Origin: Pegea sp. RAD2-039
Taxonomy: Eukaryota > Chordata > Thaliacea > Salpida > Salpidae
Assembly: GCA_034620365.1 (NCBI GenBank)
Contig: JAQGEQ010000175.1
Coordinates: 1,054,001 to 1,118,000 of the forward strand
Reading direction: 5' to 3'
Length of the DNA: 64,000 nucleotides
Shown: positions 1 through 14,432 of the stretch, piece by piece
Layout of the letters: the number at the start of each line of letters is the position of its first letter
How positions within the stretch are numbered: the stretch's first letter is position 1
Made by a program: the position numbers and the translations under genes
The notes under the pieces: generated by a model
What the model was told of the DNA's origin: nothing
Database searches by the model: none
The model's input: the letters and a program-made list of their open reading frames with translations, nothing else

Positions 1-3000
1 AGAAGCGAAACACAAACTTTTTTGTTGGCACAATCTTAAAATCTTAAAAAATACCAAAAATCTTTTGCAATTTTTTTCCAAATTGATTCTGGATTTTGAA
101 GCAAAATATTTTGAAATATCAACCAAATGTTGAAACAACTGATTTCATTTTGTCACAATTTTTGTCATACTAATCCGTTAAAACTTCAAAAAGTTCAGTT
201 GCTAAGTTTAATTTTCAAACAATAAAGTTGAACTTTGTAAGAATAGAATAATGAATACAAATCAGTAAAATTTATCATAAAAAGCTTCCAGGAAACTAAA
301 TTAAGTTGTTTAATCTTGCCACCTTTTTTCTTGATTATCTGATTTATATTAAACTTTAGCGTTTTAGAAAACTGTAGCTTATTATGAAAAAACAAAATTG
401 AATCAGTTTTAACATAAAATTTGGAACGTATGATTTTAGTTATTTTATGATGATTATTTTAGTCTTTAACTTTTCAAATAATCAGCTTTTAGTGAAAGTT
501 GAAATTCATAAATAACTATAAAGATACGATTGAATTATAATTTGCACAATCAAGAGTTTTTGCTTGTTGGTTTAATATCAAAACACAAAACTTACATTTT
601 TGCTTGATTAACTTATAACAGAATAATTTCTTCAGAAGATATTAAGAGTCAACATAGGATATAATAGTCGATATCTTATCGGTTTTTTAAGACTACTAGA
701 TTTTAGTTTTTAATGAAATTCCAAAAGTTAATCCTTCTATTGTCTGCTTTCAACAAATAAATGTTTATTTATCAACTTAACATTCAGTTTCAATTTAACT
801 GTTGCCATTATAAGCTTTTGTGGTGAAAAAATGTTTTTAAAAACTAAATTTTAAGCAAATCAAAAAATTACTGAGTCATTTCGTTATTGAATCATTTAGT
901 AAAAGTGATTAATAATCAAGATGATTTGTTCTTCCACCCATTTTTACTGATGTCATCAATGCAGCCTTAGAATGACGAAATTTTACTGTAGGATTAGGGT
1001 TAGAAATGATTAGGAGAAATTAACGGCGACATGCTACTTACAAAAAGTCTTGCTCTTTATGACGTATATGCATTGAAGCATGAATTAAAGAAAAAAAGAC
1101 TCTATAAGAAGATACAGACAACCAGTGTCTATCCCTGTTCTTATTATAAAACAAATTACTGACTAAATCACCATAATTGGATAGCATTGTACAAAAGTGT
1201 TTTGTTGAAACTAGGAATTTCTTAGAGCAATTATACTAATGTAATATGTAATTAAAATCATATATGAATGATTTACAATATCTACGTATTTCCTTTTTAT
1301 TTTTAAATGTTTCGGTAATATAGATGAACGGTTTTAAAATGTTTATATTTAGGTTAATAATCTTTTTACCTTTGTATCTGATTTACTTTGTTTTATATAT
1401 CTATAGATTATAAAGGAAACCGCCTTATCATAAGCCCACCATAGTATAAAGATTCGTAATATTAAAAAATGAAAGAAGCAAAACCCAACTCAAGCACTAA
1501 TTGATTTATCCATAACTGTTTTTACATGGCTTATAAATTATTAAAAGTTAACTCTTGTCTATACACAAAAGTTTTATAAAATATTATATTTGATTTGCAT
1601 AGTAATCAAGCAAAACGGGTTTTAAATGCAATGTTTGTTTACCTGTTAAAGTATATACAGAAGTAGTTTGTTGATTGAGTATTAGCATAGATAAACAATT
1701 GAAATGTTTACTAGTGAATCAAATTTTATTTACATATAATGACGAAAAATTGCTTGTAAATGTATCAACTTTTAGATTGAGTCAATTTTAACTTTAGCAA
1801 ATTGATTCAAGTTTTAATTACAACTTTCGAGCTAAAAGTTATTTCGAGATTTGATTGGAATTTAAACAAAATATTTACACTTTATACAAAAACTAAATTT
1901 AAATTCCGTTTGCCCAGACTACAACACAACTATCAATAAACTTAATTTTTAGTCAGCAGTTTCTATATAATATTCAGTGTAAGACCTAAGGTGAGTCCTC
2001 AGCAATGATTAAATTTTGATTGGCTGTTTTTCAGTCTGAGTGTTTTTAAGTTTGTTTCTTATCAATAGCTGATTGTGATCAAAATATTGAATACTAATTA
2101 CATGAAAATTGAAGTATTTAAATCCTACGGACCCAGCCAGCTAATTAAAGAGGTTATACTGTCCCAGCCCACACCTGCTGTATCAGGCGCATTTCTAATC
2201 TTATTCACATTTGTTTTCAATTTTATAAAATCTAAATTAAAAATAATATAAATAAAAAGTTTAATTAAAACTAGAACTAGATAATTAATTAAAAAAATAA
2301 AGTTTTTTATTAAAAACAGCAAACAGTTTTTACAGACTGGAAATAAATATATTTGCTTTTAATATTATTTTTTGTAGAAAAATTTCGAATAAAACTGCAG
2401 AAAATTAAAAGATTTTATAAGACCGATGACTAGCTTATAGAACTCAAGCTGAGTAAGAAGTCTTGTTATAATTATTTGATAAATTTAAAGGCTTTTCCAT
2501 ATGTATTCCTTTGATACTTAATGGTGACTTCTACTAGTAAAGGATAATTTAAAATAGTTGCTAGTATTGGTGAAGTTGATATCATAAAAAATATATATTT
2601 TGATGTTTATATTTATTCTAAAACAAAAGTTTATCACAAAATATACTTAATATTTAGCTAGTTTATATAAACGAAGAGATAACTTAATAGGTCAACTAAC
2701 CAATAAACTAGTCGTTAAAATATCTCAAAGCCTCTTATTTCTGTATTTCTATCATTTATTTTGTATATTATTACTGTACTTTAGTGTAATCTATACAGGT
2801 TTCCATTTTAATCCATTTCCGCTTAAACAGTAAATGAAAGTTAGCTGGTCTAAAATGATCGATAAAGAGAGGTCTTTCTAATAAAGAACTAAACTACATT
2901 TAAAGTTATCCGTTGATCGTTCTGTAGGTAACTGAGCTAAAAATAAGCAATACTATACTTATTATATGTATCTATAAATAAGAAAACCACAAGTAGTTTG

Positions 3001-6000
3001 CTAAATTTTACTTTTTATAGGCCTATAAAACAATGTGTTGACAAAATTCACACAAGCAAATGCTCAGTGAAGCAAGTAATTCAAACTACTGCTGAACGAT
3101 TATTACAGTCCACTGAACAAAATTTCAGCTCTTTAGATAAGTTGAACGTTTGAACAATCTATATGTTTACCTATTTGTGTATGAAGTGGTTATTTTTTTG
3201 AAGTTTGCTACTTCTTTTGATAAAACTCATACAAATTGTGTTTATATTCTTAACAGATAATTAGCCATCCAAAAGTTTTGTAGTTGGATTTCATATTCAC
3301 TGTTTTACTTTTATGCTTTTATTTATTTATATTAAGAAAACAAAATACATAAATTTATAAAATAAATTTGCTTTCAAATAAAAAATTTAGAGGATTTTTG
3401 TTAATATGAAAACCATTAACAAACTTCTTATAAAATTTAAACATTTTTAATAAATTCATAAACTATTTTATAATCCAGATATAAAAAAAACACTGAGACG
3501 ACATAAACTAAATGAGATTTTTGTTCAAGTAGTCACTATTGACAGATAAATTTTTTAAATAAGAACAAAAATATTTAGAGGTTCCATTAGAAAAATATAC
3601 TAAGTACTTGTATGAGAAATATTTACAAAAAAACTTGCCACTAAAAGCAACCATCGCTAAAAAATGCTTTTAAAAACCAGTCATTGCTGTAAATATTTTT
3701 ATCCATGATTAGCGCATACAGAGGATTGAAAGGTAGTTTCAACTTCACTAGTGTTGATTAACATTATCAGTATGCAAGGTATTCAAGACTACTGTTAATT
3801 TTACTTATCACTAATTTACTTGCTTATCTTATAAAGAATATTTTTTAAGTTATTTTTGTGGAGCTGCTTATATTGTTTGATGCTAAGACTAGAGATCAGT
3901 TTTTTATTTAAAAAAAGAAACTTGTATTTAGATTGATTTCTACAAAAGTGTAAATCAAGTTCACAAAGATTATGCTGAAAATATTTTATAAACTTAGATA
4001 AGGCAACATTAAATAATTAGAACCTCATCAATTATGCTTGAAAAATAATACTGTTTTTTTTTCCAGTAAGTCAAACAAACGTGTTAAAGTAGATTGAAGA
4101 AAGATTATATATCAGATAAAGAGTTGAGAATGGGCTTTCTTTGTGATTAATTCATGTTAAAGACTATTAGAGTCAAGCATATTGAGAAATAACAAGGTTA
4201 GTTGATACAATTTTAAATATTTTATTATAACTCAATCTGAATTTGATTATATTTGATTCAAACTTCAAAGTAAGAGCATTTAAGAATACTTTCTAGATAA
4301 GTAGTTAAAAATGTTGTAAAAACTTTTAAGTAAAATATAAATTTTAGATTGATTAGATTTATAGAAAAAAGTATTACATAAAAAGCAAAAAGCTCTTTGC
4401 AATCATATTACCGTAAAAAGTGACATTTGTGATTTGTAATGGTTTCGAAAGACATAGATGTGTGAACATCATAATGTATAGTCGATGATGTTGAGTTCAT
4501 ATGCTAGTCAGAATTATCTTCAAATTTATTAAAAAATTCACAACGATTTTGTTTGTTGCTTTTTATGTAGCTTAAGCCGTTTCTAAGCTTCATACTTTTA
4601 TGAAGGAGATATTTTGATTTCAGAAACTTTTATTTCACGTATTTGACAAAATGCTAAAAAGCTGTAGGTCTTATATTTGATTAATTCTTTTACAAATATA
4701 TTATCTGAGTTTATTTTTCAAATTTATACAAACATATTTATAACATTTGTATGGTTTTGTGGATTTTTACATAAACCTTATGATTAACTTTTGTTTATAG
4801 AAATATACACAAAATATTTTGTTGCTTCAACACTAAATTCTTAAAGCATCTAAAACTTCTAGCAGTTTTCTAAATTGTTGAAAGCTATAAAACTTCTTAA
4901 ATTTTTTAAGAATATTACTGCGTAAGATCTACCAAATTAAAAATGATCTTATAAATGTAAAACAATATGAAAACAGATGAACAAAATAATGTAACAAAGT
5001 AAATCAAACGGTTCTTAACACTTATTTACTTGTTTCATGCTTTGAGTTGAAATATTAAGAATTTTTTATGCCTTACTCTGTAAATATAACCAACACATTC
5101 AAGGTTGTGGTGTTAAAATTACTTAAGAGATTAATGAGGTCGAAAAAGTCGAAATCTTTGCATAAACTTAATAAATAAACATATTTGGGTATTACTTTTT
5201 TACAAAGATAACTCATTAATCTTGCAAATGGTATTTCTTAATTACCTGCAGACTGTGAACCATTTTGAACAACAAGCAGTTGGAGAGATTATTTAACAAA
5301 TATATCTGTTTTAACTTTAAAGATAAACGATTTATAACTCATACTAGTCAATTTTAGCTTGAACCTTTAATTTATGTGTATTGTAAACCAATATTTCATA
5401 AACATATTTTAACCGATAGCAAATAACTTTAGAGGTGGTCTATTAAATGAGTGTTATCAAAAAATTTAACTATTCGCCAAAATACATTTATCAAAATGTA
5501 TAGATTTTTTAAATACTATCTTTTTGTCATTTTAGATCTTATTTAAGTACAGAATTGTAGTATTTTTCACTATTAAAAGTTTTTCACAACTTTTGATAAT
5601 AGCTTAAAGTTAGTTTTATGGTGATGAACTTACTATTTCACTTTACTTTCCTCCTACTTTCAAGTAATTTTCACTTCACTGCTAGCGCTTTAATTTGCGA
5701 AAATCACAGCAGATAAGAGGATTTATCGGGAGCCACAACTAGTTCAAGAGAACCCTTTTTGGATAACTCTTAAGAACCTTTAAAATCATTTGAGGATTAT
5801 GCACCTTCAAATTATTTCAATACATTTTTGCATATTACTCAAAAAGGCTTTTATAACTATTGCTTAGAAAATTATTATATAAGAGTATGTTTATTTGAAG
5901 ATATTTTCAGCTTTCGATTTTTTCATCTGAGTATTTAATAAGCTATTTTTATCAAACAAAGCCGAGGAACTTGAAATAATTTCACTTTTAGCATATTTAA

Positions 6001-9000
6001 CCACCAAAAATATTTAATGTTAGAATTGAGCTAATTTAAAAATCAAGAACTTCTGATATTTTATAATTGTATGCTTGAAATTGATAAGGATGAGTTATTA
6101 GCTTTATAAACTTACTACGCTAATATAACATTCTAGAAAATAGTTCACGGTTTAATAGTTTCATATTTAAAGAGTGAAAGTGGCCTGGACCTAAATACTT
6201 TTATGATTAAATTGGAATGTTTTAGCTAGCTATTTAAATCTCATATATACATTGATCTTGATAAAAGCCTAAACTTTCAATTCGACAAAGTTATCATTGA
6301 TTTTATTTTTATATTAACTTTTTGCAAATAATTACCAATTAGTTAAATGTTAGATTAATTGAATAACTTGAATAAATCATGAAATAGAATAAAGTTGATA
6401 CATTTTAGTAATTTATTCTAAAGATTACAATAATCAAAAACCATCTTAGAATATTGACGAAAGATTATTTTTTATTGAAAAAATATTTCAACATCTACTT
6501 AATTAATAAATTTTTAAGATTTTGAGTTATTCTTACATACAAGATAGATTAAAAGAGCTTTTTATGGCTTTATAGATAATATTATCTATTAACAAGAGTA
6601 ATCTTTATGATAAAATTCTCATTCAGTTGTGATACATCTCTTTTATTCTCTTTGTATAGTGTTACATTTTAGTATTTAATGATACCAAATATTTCTTAAA
6701 TCTATTCAAAATGAAACTGTATGGTTTCATTGTAGTAAAAGCCACTCTGAAAAGCCCACCCAGAAACCAACTTATAGACGCGTAAAAGTTTTATGAGCAC
6801 GTAGAGTATTTTTGGAGATTTGAAAATGTGGTTTAGAGTAACTCGTCTTTAATGCATAAACATTTTTATGCCATGTACATTTATGGCGTTTCTTGTTAAT
6901 AACGCTGAAGCAATCGAAAATAATTTTTCAAGATAAAATTCGATATCAAGATCATCATACTTGTGAAGCTAGCTACATCTTTTTCTACCTGAGACTAAAA
7001 TCTATTTTTTATTTTGAAGCCATAAATATTGCTGTAATCTGCAGATATTTTTATTATTTACAGAAGTTTGTGAAAATCTTTAAGTAAAATTTAATGAACT
7101 TAATTTTGACTCGCACAAAATTGGCTATAAATACCTTTTTCTCTGATTATCTAAAAAAATTATTTTACATATATATTAGTTTAGATGTAGAAATGTGACT
7201 ATTTATATTACTAGTTCTCATTTTTAATAATATTTGTTTTCTGAGCTCAATTGTTTTGTATATCAATATATTTAATGATGTATTTACTTTGCAACACAGA
7301 ACAAATAATAGTTTATTTGAAGGTCCAGTGTACAGACCAATTATTTTCTTTTAATAAATGTTTGTTGCGGATGTAATAAAAAATTACAATAATTTTATCC
7401 GTAACTAATATAAAAGCAATAAATAAAAAAAAGTTTCCAGTATTTCAAATTGTTATTGATTAATCAATACTAATGGTTGATTTGTAGGAAAAATTTAAAT
7501 TCTTGAATTAGTAATTTTAGATAATGATTTGAGATAGATTTAAATCAATAATTTTTTCTAAAAGCCATCGTATTTAGTTACATGAGTCTTTAAGTGAATA
7601 TATATGTATCAATTGATCAGTGTCACATTCAAAAGATAATTAAATAAAACTAGATGGAAAGATTAATTACAAAATCAAAAAAAATTTCGTAAACAATTTG
7701 AAGGTAAGAACTTATTATAATCAAATTGACAAATTTGTTTGTATAAAAGTGAATTCATTTAACAATAACAAGAAGCATAACAGAACTACAAAAAACAAAA
7801 TCTGCATCAGCACTTGATGATCAGAAAACCAAATAAACTTGGCTTGTTTCTATAGGGTAACTTACCAATGCAGACAAGATGACTTCTTATTCAGGGAAAA
7901 TTTCAATCCGTTATGCTTGATTGAATAGCTGAGTTTTGTAAATTTTGTTTAGTGCTACACAGCACATGATAAGAATTAAAACAATTTAACTTAAGACAAG
8001 TATGTGACCTTTAACTTGATTTACGGCAAAGTTAGATTTTTGTACTTATTAAACAGATAATTTTATTTACCAATAAAAACTCAACGGTTGTTGCTTGTGA
8101 TGTTCCATGTGTTATATTTCGGTTGAACGAATGCAACAGCTTTAAGAGATATTTTCGTTTGTTTAAGATTTGTTCTAAAGTTCATCTCATTGATAGGTTG
8201 AGTCGGACATTTAGCAACTGAGTAAGTAGACACAAAACTGTTTTAAAGGTTAGACAACGTTTACTTTATTTGATGAAATATATTTGTGCTAACCAGTTAT
8301 CAATTACAAAGAGATCACCAGTAAATATAAAAGAACATACAAAATTAAACGCCAATTTTAAACTTTTTTTTATGTATTATTCAACAGCCTAAAGATGGTT
8401 TACATGTGCTTAAACTAAAACGTAAATTAGATATACAAAAACCAATGAACCCCACGTTTAGTTTTTTTTCGTTAATTATAAGTAATTAGGTAACGTCCCT
8501 TATCTTAGCTTACAAATTTCAAAGTCCTCGCAATATCTATTATCCAAAAGTATAAATATGGTAATATGATAATAGTCTTTTTTTTTTATTTTTTAACTAT
8601 TAACGCAAAACAGTAGATACTTAAATGATTTATATAATCATAAATATATTTGTTTACTTTGGTTTTGCAAACCAACGCACTTCGTTTTGATATTTCATTA
8701 TATTGTGAAATATGTTATAAGAAAATTTTCATTATTAATCTTAATGTTAAAGAAAACTTTTTATATTTTTGGCAGGCTTACTTTTAAAGCATTAGATTCA
8801 GTTGTGAAAGTTATGCCTGAAGGCTTATAAATTTATTTTTTTAGTTGTGTAAGACTTATAATGTAAATTTTCACTGGAGGGAGTTTTTTTTGGAAGAATA
8901 ATCATGATTAAATGTTTGGTACAAGATTTTGTTTATCATTTCGATAATGCAAAATATTTCATGAAATTATTAATACTAAATCTATTTGTGATGAAATTAA

Positions 9001-12000
9001 GACCAAATAAAAACGTGTAGTTGTAGATGTTTTAAATAAATTCTAAATTAAGTTATTTTTAATGGGAAAGCCATATCGAAATTTTAGGCAAGACTATAAA
9101 AATCGATTTTTTGACAAAATACTTAAGTCCATTGATGAAAAATTCAGATTACTGGTTTTGTTTACTTAACTAGCAGTAATGTTTTCTTATAGATCTATCA
9201 GAGATAACATTAATATTAAAAAAAGCAGCCTACAAACTCAGAAAATCTGTGAATTCGTTGTTAGTAGCAGAAATGAGTAAAAACTGTTTAAAGAATGAAA
9301 AAATGATTACCAATTTTGGCTGTGGGTCAGGATTTTGAAAGCAATTTTCTAATTACTCGAGTATCAGTAAGATATACTGACAAACACTGGTCTCTCTCGG
9401 TAAAATAAAAAATGTGTTTATTAAATTTGAACCAGGCTACTTGCTTTGATGTTGCCAGTGTATATAAAGTTAATAATCGCGTGTTGGAGATCCAGCAGTA
9501 TTTCATCTTAGTGTTAGTAGAATCTTGAACAAATTACATTCACAATTTCTTATAACATCGATGATTGCTAAGTAGTTTGATTGAAATATTTAACAAATAG
9601 CTTTTTAGCTCAGCTGAAACTTTGGTTATTAAGTTTTTCAATGAAGCCTGTCTGAAGACCAAACCTAAGCCAAATTCTAATTTAATTCTATTTTAAGACT
9701 TTAGGAAGCATATGTCGGTTAGAACATAATTAGAAAACTATTCCAACGAAGCTATGCTCGCAAAAACTTTGCTAACTACTTTTGGATTAATGACAAAATT
9801 TTATTTTTTTCTTACCCTATGCAACCAGGCATAATTTTTTGCTCGAAATAACTTGCCCAATTTTAAGTCTATTTCTTTTTACTGCTTCCAATTTAAGTTA
9901 AAAAAAGTAAGAAAATAATGATTTAAATTTTGTTTAGAAAGATGATTCAATAAACTAAAGTATCTTGTAAGAGTTATGTTCTAACTACAAAGTAAACAGG
10001 TATATGGTGGTCATAAATGACATTCAAATGATAGTAACAAGTAAGAAACACCAATTGTTTGGATATCTTTTGAACGAAAACATGCAAATTCATAGTAGAT
10101 ACTAACAAAAATCACTAGCAGCCTGTTACTTAAAAATATTTTGAAAAAGATCAGTTACAGTGAGATGTTTATAGTTATGATAATAAGAATTATTTGCTAA
10201 TTTTAAAAGGTATAATCTCATAAAAATATAAAAATTGTTGAAAATCAAAGTTCAGTGTTTTTTGTTGAAAAAAGTATGACAAGCTAAATGTGAAATTGAA
10301 CAAATTTTTGGAACGTTATGGTAGTTAATTATCATTTGCATATATGTCACAATCTTTCTAAGAAGTGTTAATTAAGTATTTCTATTGGTTTATGTTTCAG
10401 AATTCATTATTATAATTCTAATTTAACATATAAATCATTTTCAAGCATTGAGTAACAGAGAAAAACTAAAATACAAAATCGAAAAAAGTAAAAAAACAGA
10501 ATTTAAAATCTAATTATTTTTAAATATTATAGTTTAGCTTTTACAGAACCCTAAATTGATACTTCTTTATTGATTTAAGATTAAAAGATCATGATTATTT
10601 TGTGAAATATGCCTTAAAATTTTCTATCTTAAGTTTGATTGAATACATTCTAATTACTATCAGTTGCTGCTTCTGAATATTTTTCAAGCTAATACCTTTA
10701 CAACAAATTAATGAATGAATACAATTATAAACATTATTTTCAAATTTTTAAAAGGTCATTAGAAGTAATTTGCTTTTGGTTTTAACATAACTTTGGTGTT
10801 ATAAAAAAGCAACTTTTTCTGAAGCAAAAATTCTGTAAGAAGTTCTTTCTGATGCAGGTTTGTGATTTAAGATCAGATTTACAAAAACAAATAAAGACAT
10901 TATAAAATTTGTTATTTGATTTTTATTCTTTAACCGAATATTTCTACATTTTGATTTTAATTAGAATTAATTTATATAAAATTAAAACTAGACGATTTGA
11001 AATGATATATTGTATGACAACAACAAGATTAATAGCTGTCACCTTTAATAAAAATATTGAAAATGTATTTTGCCTTACTGAAACATATACATTAAATCTT
11101 ATCAAAGTTGATTAATCATAATTCAAAACGTAAAAGATGAATGCTAAACTCTTATTGAATATTAAGACAAACTATGTAGTTGATAAAACTGAACTCACAT
11201 ATTTTCAGTAATTTACAAACTCTTATCAATCATTTTTTTCAAACAACTTTTCTATTATCTTGTTTTCTTATAATTATTCTTTTAAGGAATGTTTATTTTT
11301 ACTGCTGTAGTCGTCATTTGATTTTATCTTAAAGTATTTTGTAAATGAATAGTTGTTTTATAATTTCTATTTCATGTAAATAGTTTGTTAAATTTAAGAT
11401 TCTTATATTTTCAGAGTAGATCATACAGTATCTTGCTTAAAATATTAGCCAATTCTATTTGAGTTTGTATGGACTTATGTTGTGATGCTATTTTATATTA
11501 CATAAATAACTATAATTTCAAAGATATAACAAAATTAAATCTAAACAAAGCGCAAAACGTCTTAATTAGTTATTTAGTAAATTGAATAAACTATAGTCGA
11601 CTTGCAATTATCTTTCATTTAAATTATCATTGTAAATCTTAATTATGATTACTATTGAATTTTGCTAAAATGTACAATCTATAAAGTAAGAAATGAAATT
11701 ATAGTCGAAACAAACTAAACTTTAACAGTAGAAACCTTTTAGTGAGTTTTTTATCTGTTTTTTTACTAAATAAGATTTTTGTAAATATTTTCCAAATCTT
11801 TTTTTAATCAAACCTCAAAATATTATTTTGAAACAAGTTTTTAGTGGAAACAGAAACATTTTGATAAAATAATGTATCTTTTTTTTTCAAATGTTAACCT
11901 GTTCAAGCCTTTTTAAGAAAAAGTTTTGAGTTGAGGAGTCAACGAGTTTTTCAAAACTATTTTTACATCTAGAAATTATAAAAGCCAAGTTTACTTTGAC

Positions 12001-14202
12001 CTTAAATTTTTTTTTCTTGAAATGTTGCTTTACTACAGCTAAATAGAAGTTCTAAAGAGCAGCTTAAAGCTAGATATTCTTCTTTGCTTTGTCATCAAGA
12101 AATCTTTTAAAAAATTCTTTTGAAGAGAAAGTCATGTACAACAGAAGTTTTAAATGATACAATTCAGTTTGAGATTCTAAGGTTTAACAGATATTTTGAA
12201 TTAATTATCCTCAGTAGTCAGCTAAGTAATTGAGAAAATCTTGTGTTTGATTTGACTGAACATATAAACTTAGTTCTAACAGTTGTCTAAACTTCCATGT
12301 TTAATTTGTTTAAATAACGTAAATAAAGATCAAATATTACTTTTAACTAATTTTCAGCTGTTGATCAAATTCTAATAAAGTTTTCTTGCATCTGTCTTTA
12401 CTTAGAAGTTGAAACACTTAGGATTTGTAGCGTTATTACTAATGAATGATCAAACAGAAAGTGATTCCTTTTAACATATACTTAAATCTGTATAACTACC
12501 GTAAAAGTTTTTCACATTGGCACGAACTTATACATCATACATCAATAAGAGCATAAAGATTTTCATGATTTCTTTTAAGGGTTTAAGTATCGCTTATACC
12601 GGATGTTTGTTTCAAGCTAACACGGCTGTGAAAAACTAAAAGAGAAAATCTATAGAATATTTCCAGCAAAATTTTTCTGAAAAACTTGATTTTCAAAATA
12701 AGATAATTCTTAACTACGATTTGCAAGTCCAGAATTTAAAGCAAATCTGTTTTTTTTTGAAATGTCAGACTATAAGATAAACATATTGAAGATAAAAGCT
12801 CAACACAGAAATAACAAAAAGAGTTTTGTTGACTATATTTAATCTATGCTAATAGTGACTAGACTTCTTTTAAGATAGTTCAAATCATCTAAATTTATAT
12901 TTTCAACAACTTCAGTTTTTTGTTATGAAAATGAGATTGTATGAATCATAATTGTTTAATCCATACGATTCTGTTGAATGAAATGAGTATGATTGAGTCA
13001 TGTAACAATTGAAATGATACTTATATGAATAAGTAATTTTTCTGTTTGAAACTTGTAGCATGAATCTTTAAGATATTTATTTTTCACAAAATATTTTTGT
13101 TTTTTAAATGTTTATTTTGAATTTAAAAACTACAAGTAATATATATAGTTATATAATTACTTATCATCAATGACTAGAGAGTTATTTACACTTATGCAAA
13201 ACTATTTGCTAAATCTCAATTGAGGATAGTTCACATTATTAAATCTATTTTGAACTAAACAATGAGATTTTCCTGAAGATTTAATCTGGTTATTAAACCC
13301 AAAGTTTCATTTTTGACGTTAGAAGGTTAAACAATATTCTGACTATCACGAAAAGCTTTTACTAATTAATAAACCTCTTTTTTGTATTTATTTTCCTAAT
13401 GGTGTTTTATTATATTCAGCTGATATAAGATACTTATCTGTGTTGCTGATTCTTAGTAGCCTTAAATTTGACAGCTAAGGTTTAAATCTCAATCTTTTAA
13501 ATCATAATCTAAATTAAATAACGTTTTTGGTCCTGGATATTAATCATGTGGAACTAAATAAACAGTTACCTAGCATTTTTCAATATTTTAAAAGTAGAGT
13601 TTAAGATTAATGTTTCTTTATTGTGATTTTAATCAGCATTTTAAGCTAAAGAAAATATTTGCATATTTTGAATTCCATGAAATTATCTTTAAAAATAGTA
13701 TGTAAACATATACTTTAAAATAAAGCAGTTATCACAGAAATAAAAAGTAAACAGAAACAAGACTAACAAAGGACTGATAAAGTTGTGACAAAAATTTTAA
13801 AGCATGATTGTCAGGAGGTTTTTATAAGTAAATTCATGTTTTGAATGATACCAATAGCTTTTATATTACGTAACACACCTTTTATTAAAAGCCTTATTAG
13901 AATTTTATTATGAATTCGGGCAGCTGAAGTCTGCCATGAAAACTTAAAGTTCAATTTATTATTGAATTTCTAATAAGTATATTTTCTTAGAAATTCAGTT
14001 AGATAAGTCAAGCTATAATCATCTATTTAAAATATTATTAATAAATATTAACAAAAGTCTTGAAGTTACGCAATACTTGATTAAAAATGTGATCTGTGTA
14101 TCAGGAAGACTTGATGAGATTTTTGTGATGATTTAAGAAAATGTTTGAAAAACTTTCTCTTAATCTTACGTCCAATCAGGCTGAGTCTTCAGAACGATTT
14201 AA
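1..14202. other. AT-rich DNA without a supportable gene
   Basis: No homologous coding exon, tRNA or rRNA was recognised. Two spots are slightly exon-like. At 3021-3153 (+) an acceptor (actttttatag) precedes 43 open codons. At 2125-2200 (-) there is a GC-raised segment reading NAPDTAGVGWDSITSLISWL to a stop. Both are treated as findings rather than genes. The rest shows only A/T-biased simple sequence. Confidence 0.6.
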
Positions 14203-14382
14203 ATGAGTTTTGTGTTTGGTGATTTAGTGACCGATAAAGCCTTCAACATCGAGTTCATCAGGTCAGTCGGCGCCAAACAAGGCATCAACAAATTGATGAA
14301 GAGTTATATCAACAGACGAAATTACTCTATGCTAGCGTGTAACAGATTTTTAACAGATTGTCTCAAACGCCTTTACAAGTGA
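14203..14382 (+). CDS. Possible small protein gene (59 residues), unknown function
   Basis: The frame starts MSFVFGDLVTDKAFNIEFIR and continues through GAKQGINKLMKSYINRRNYS to end CLKRLYK. The product is basic (about +7), has no membrane segment or signal peptide, and was not recognised. An in-frame TAA sits immediately before the ATG (14200-14202). An acceptor-like ctgagtcttcag ends at 14192. AATAAA follows at 14427-14432. GC is strikingly higher here than in several kilobases on either side. It may be a short gene, or one exon or remnant of a larger one. Confidence 0.4.
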   Translation: MSFVFGDLVTDKAFNIEFIRSVGAKQGINKLMKSYINRRNYSMLACNRFLTDCLKRLYK

Positions 14383-14426
14383 AAAGATTTTTCTAAAATT
14401 TTCAATCTTCATATCAGTAGGCTTAA

Positions 14427-14432
14427 AATAAA
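14427..14432 (+). terminator. Possible poly(A) signal after the 14.2 kb small ORF
   Basis: AATAAA lies 45 nt after the stop codon. Such hexamers are frequent in this AT-rich DNA, so the support is weak. Confidence 0.25.

Noticed and set aside
993-1003. ggattagggttag, resembling telomeric TTAGGG
   Set aside because: Fewer than two units; no array, so not an interstitial telomere.
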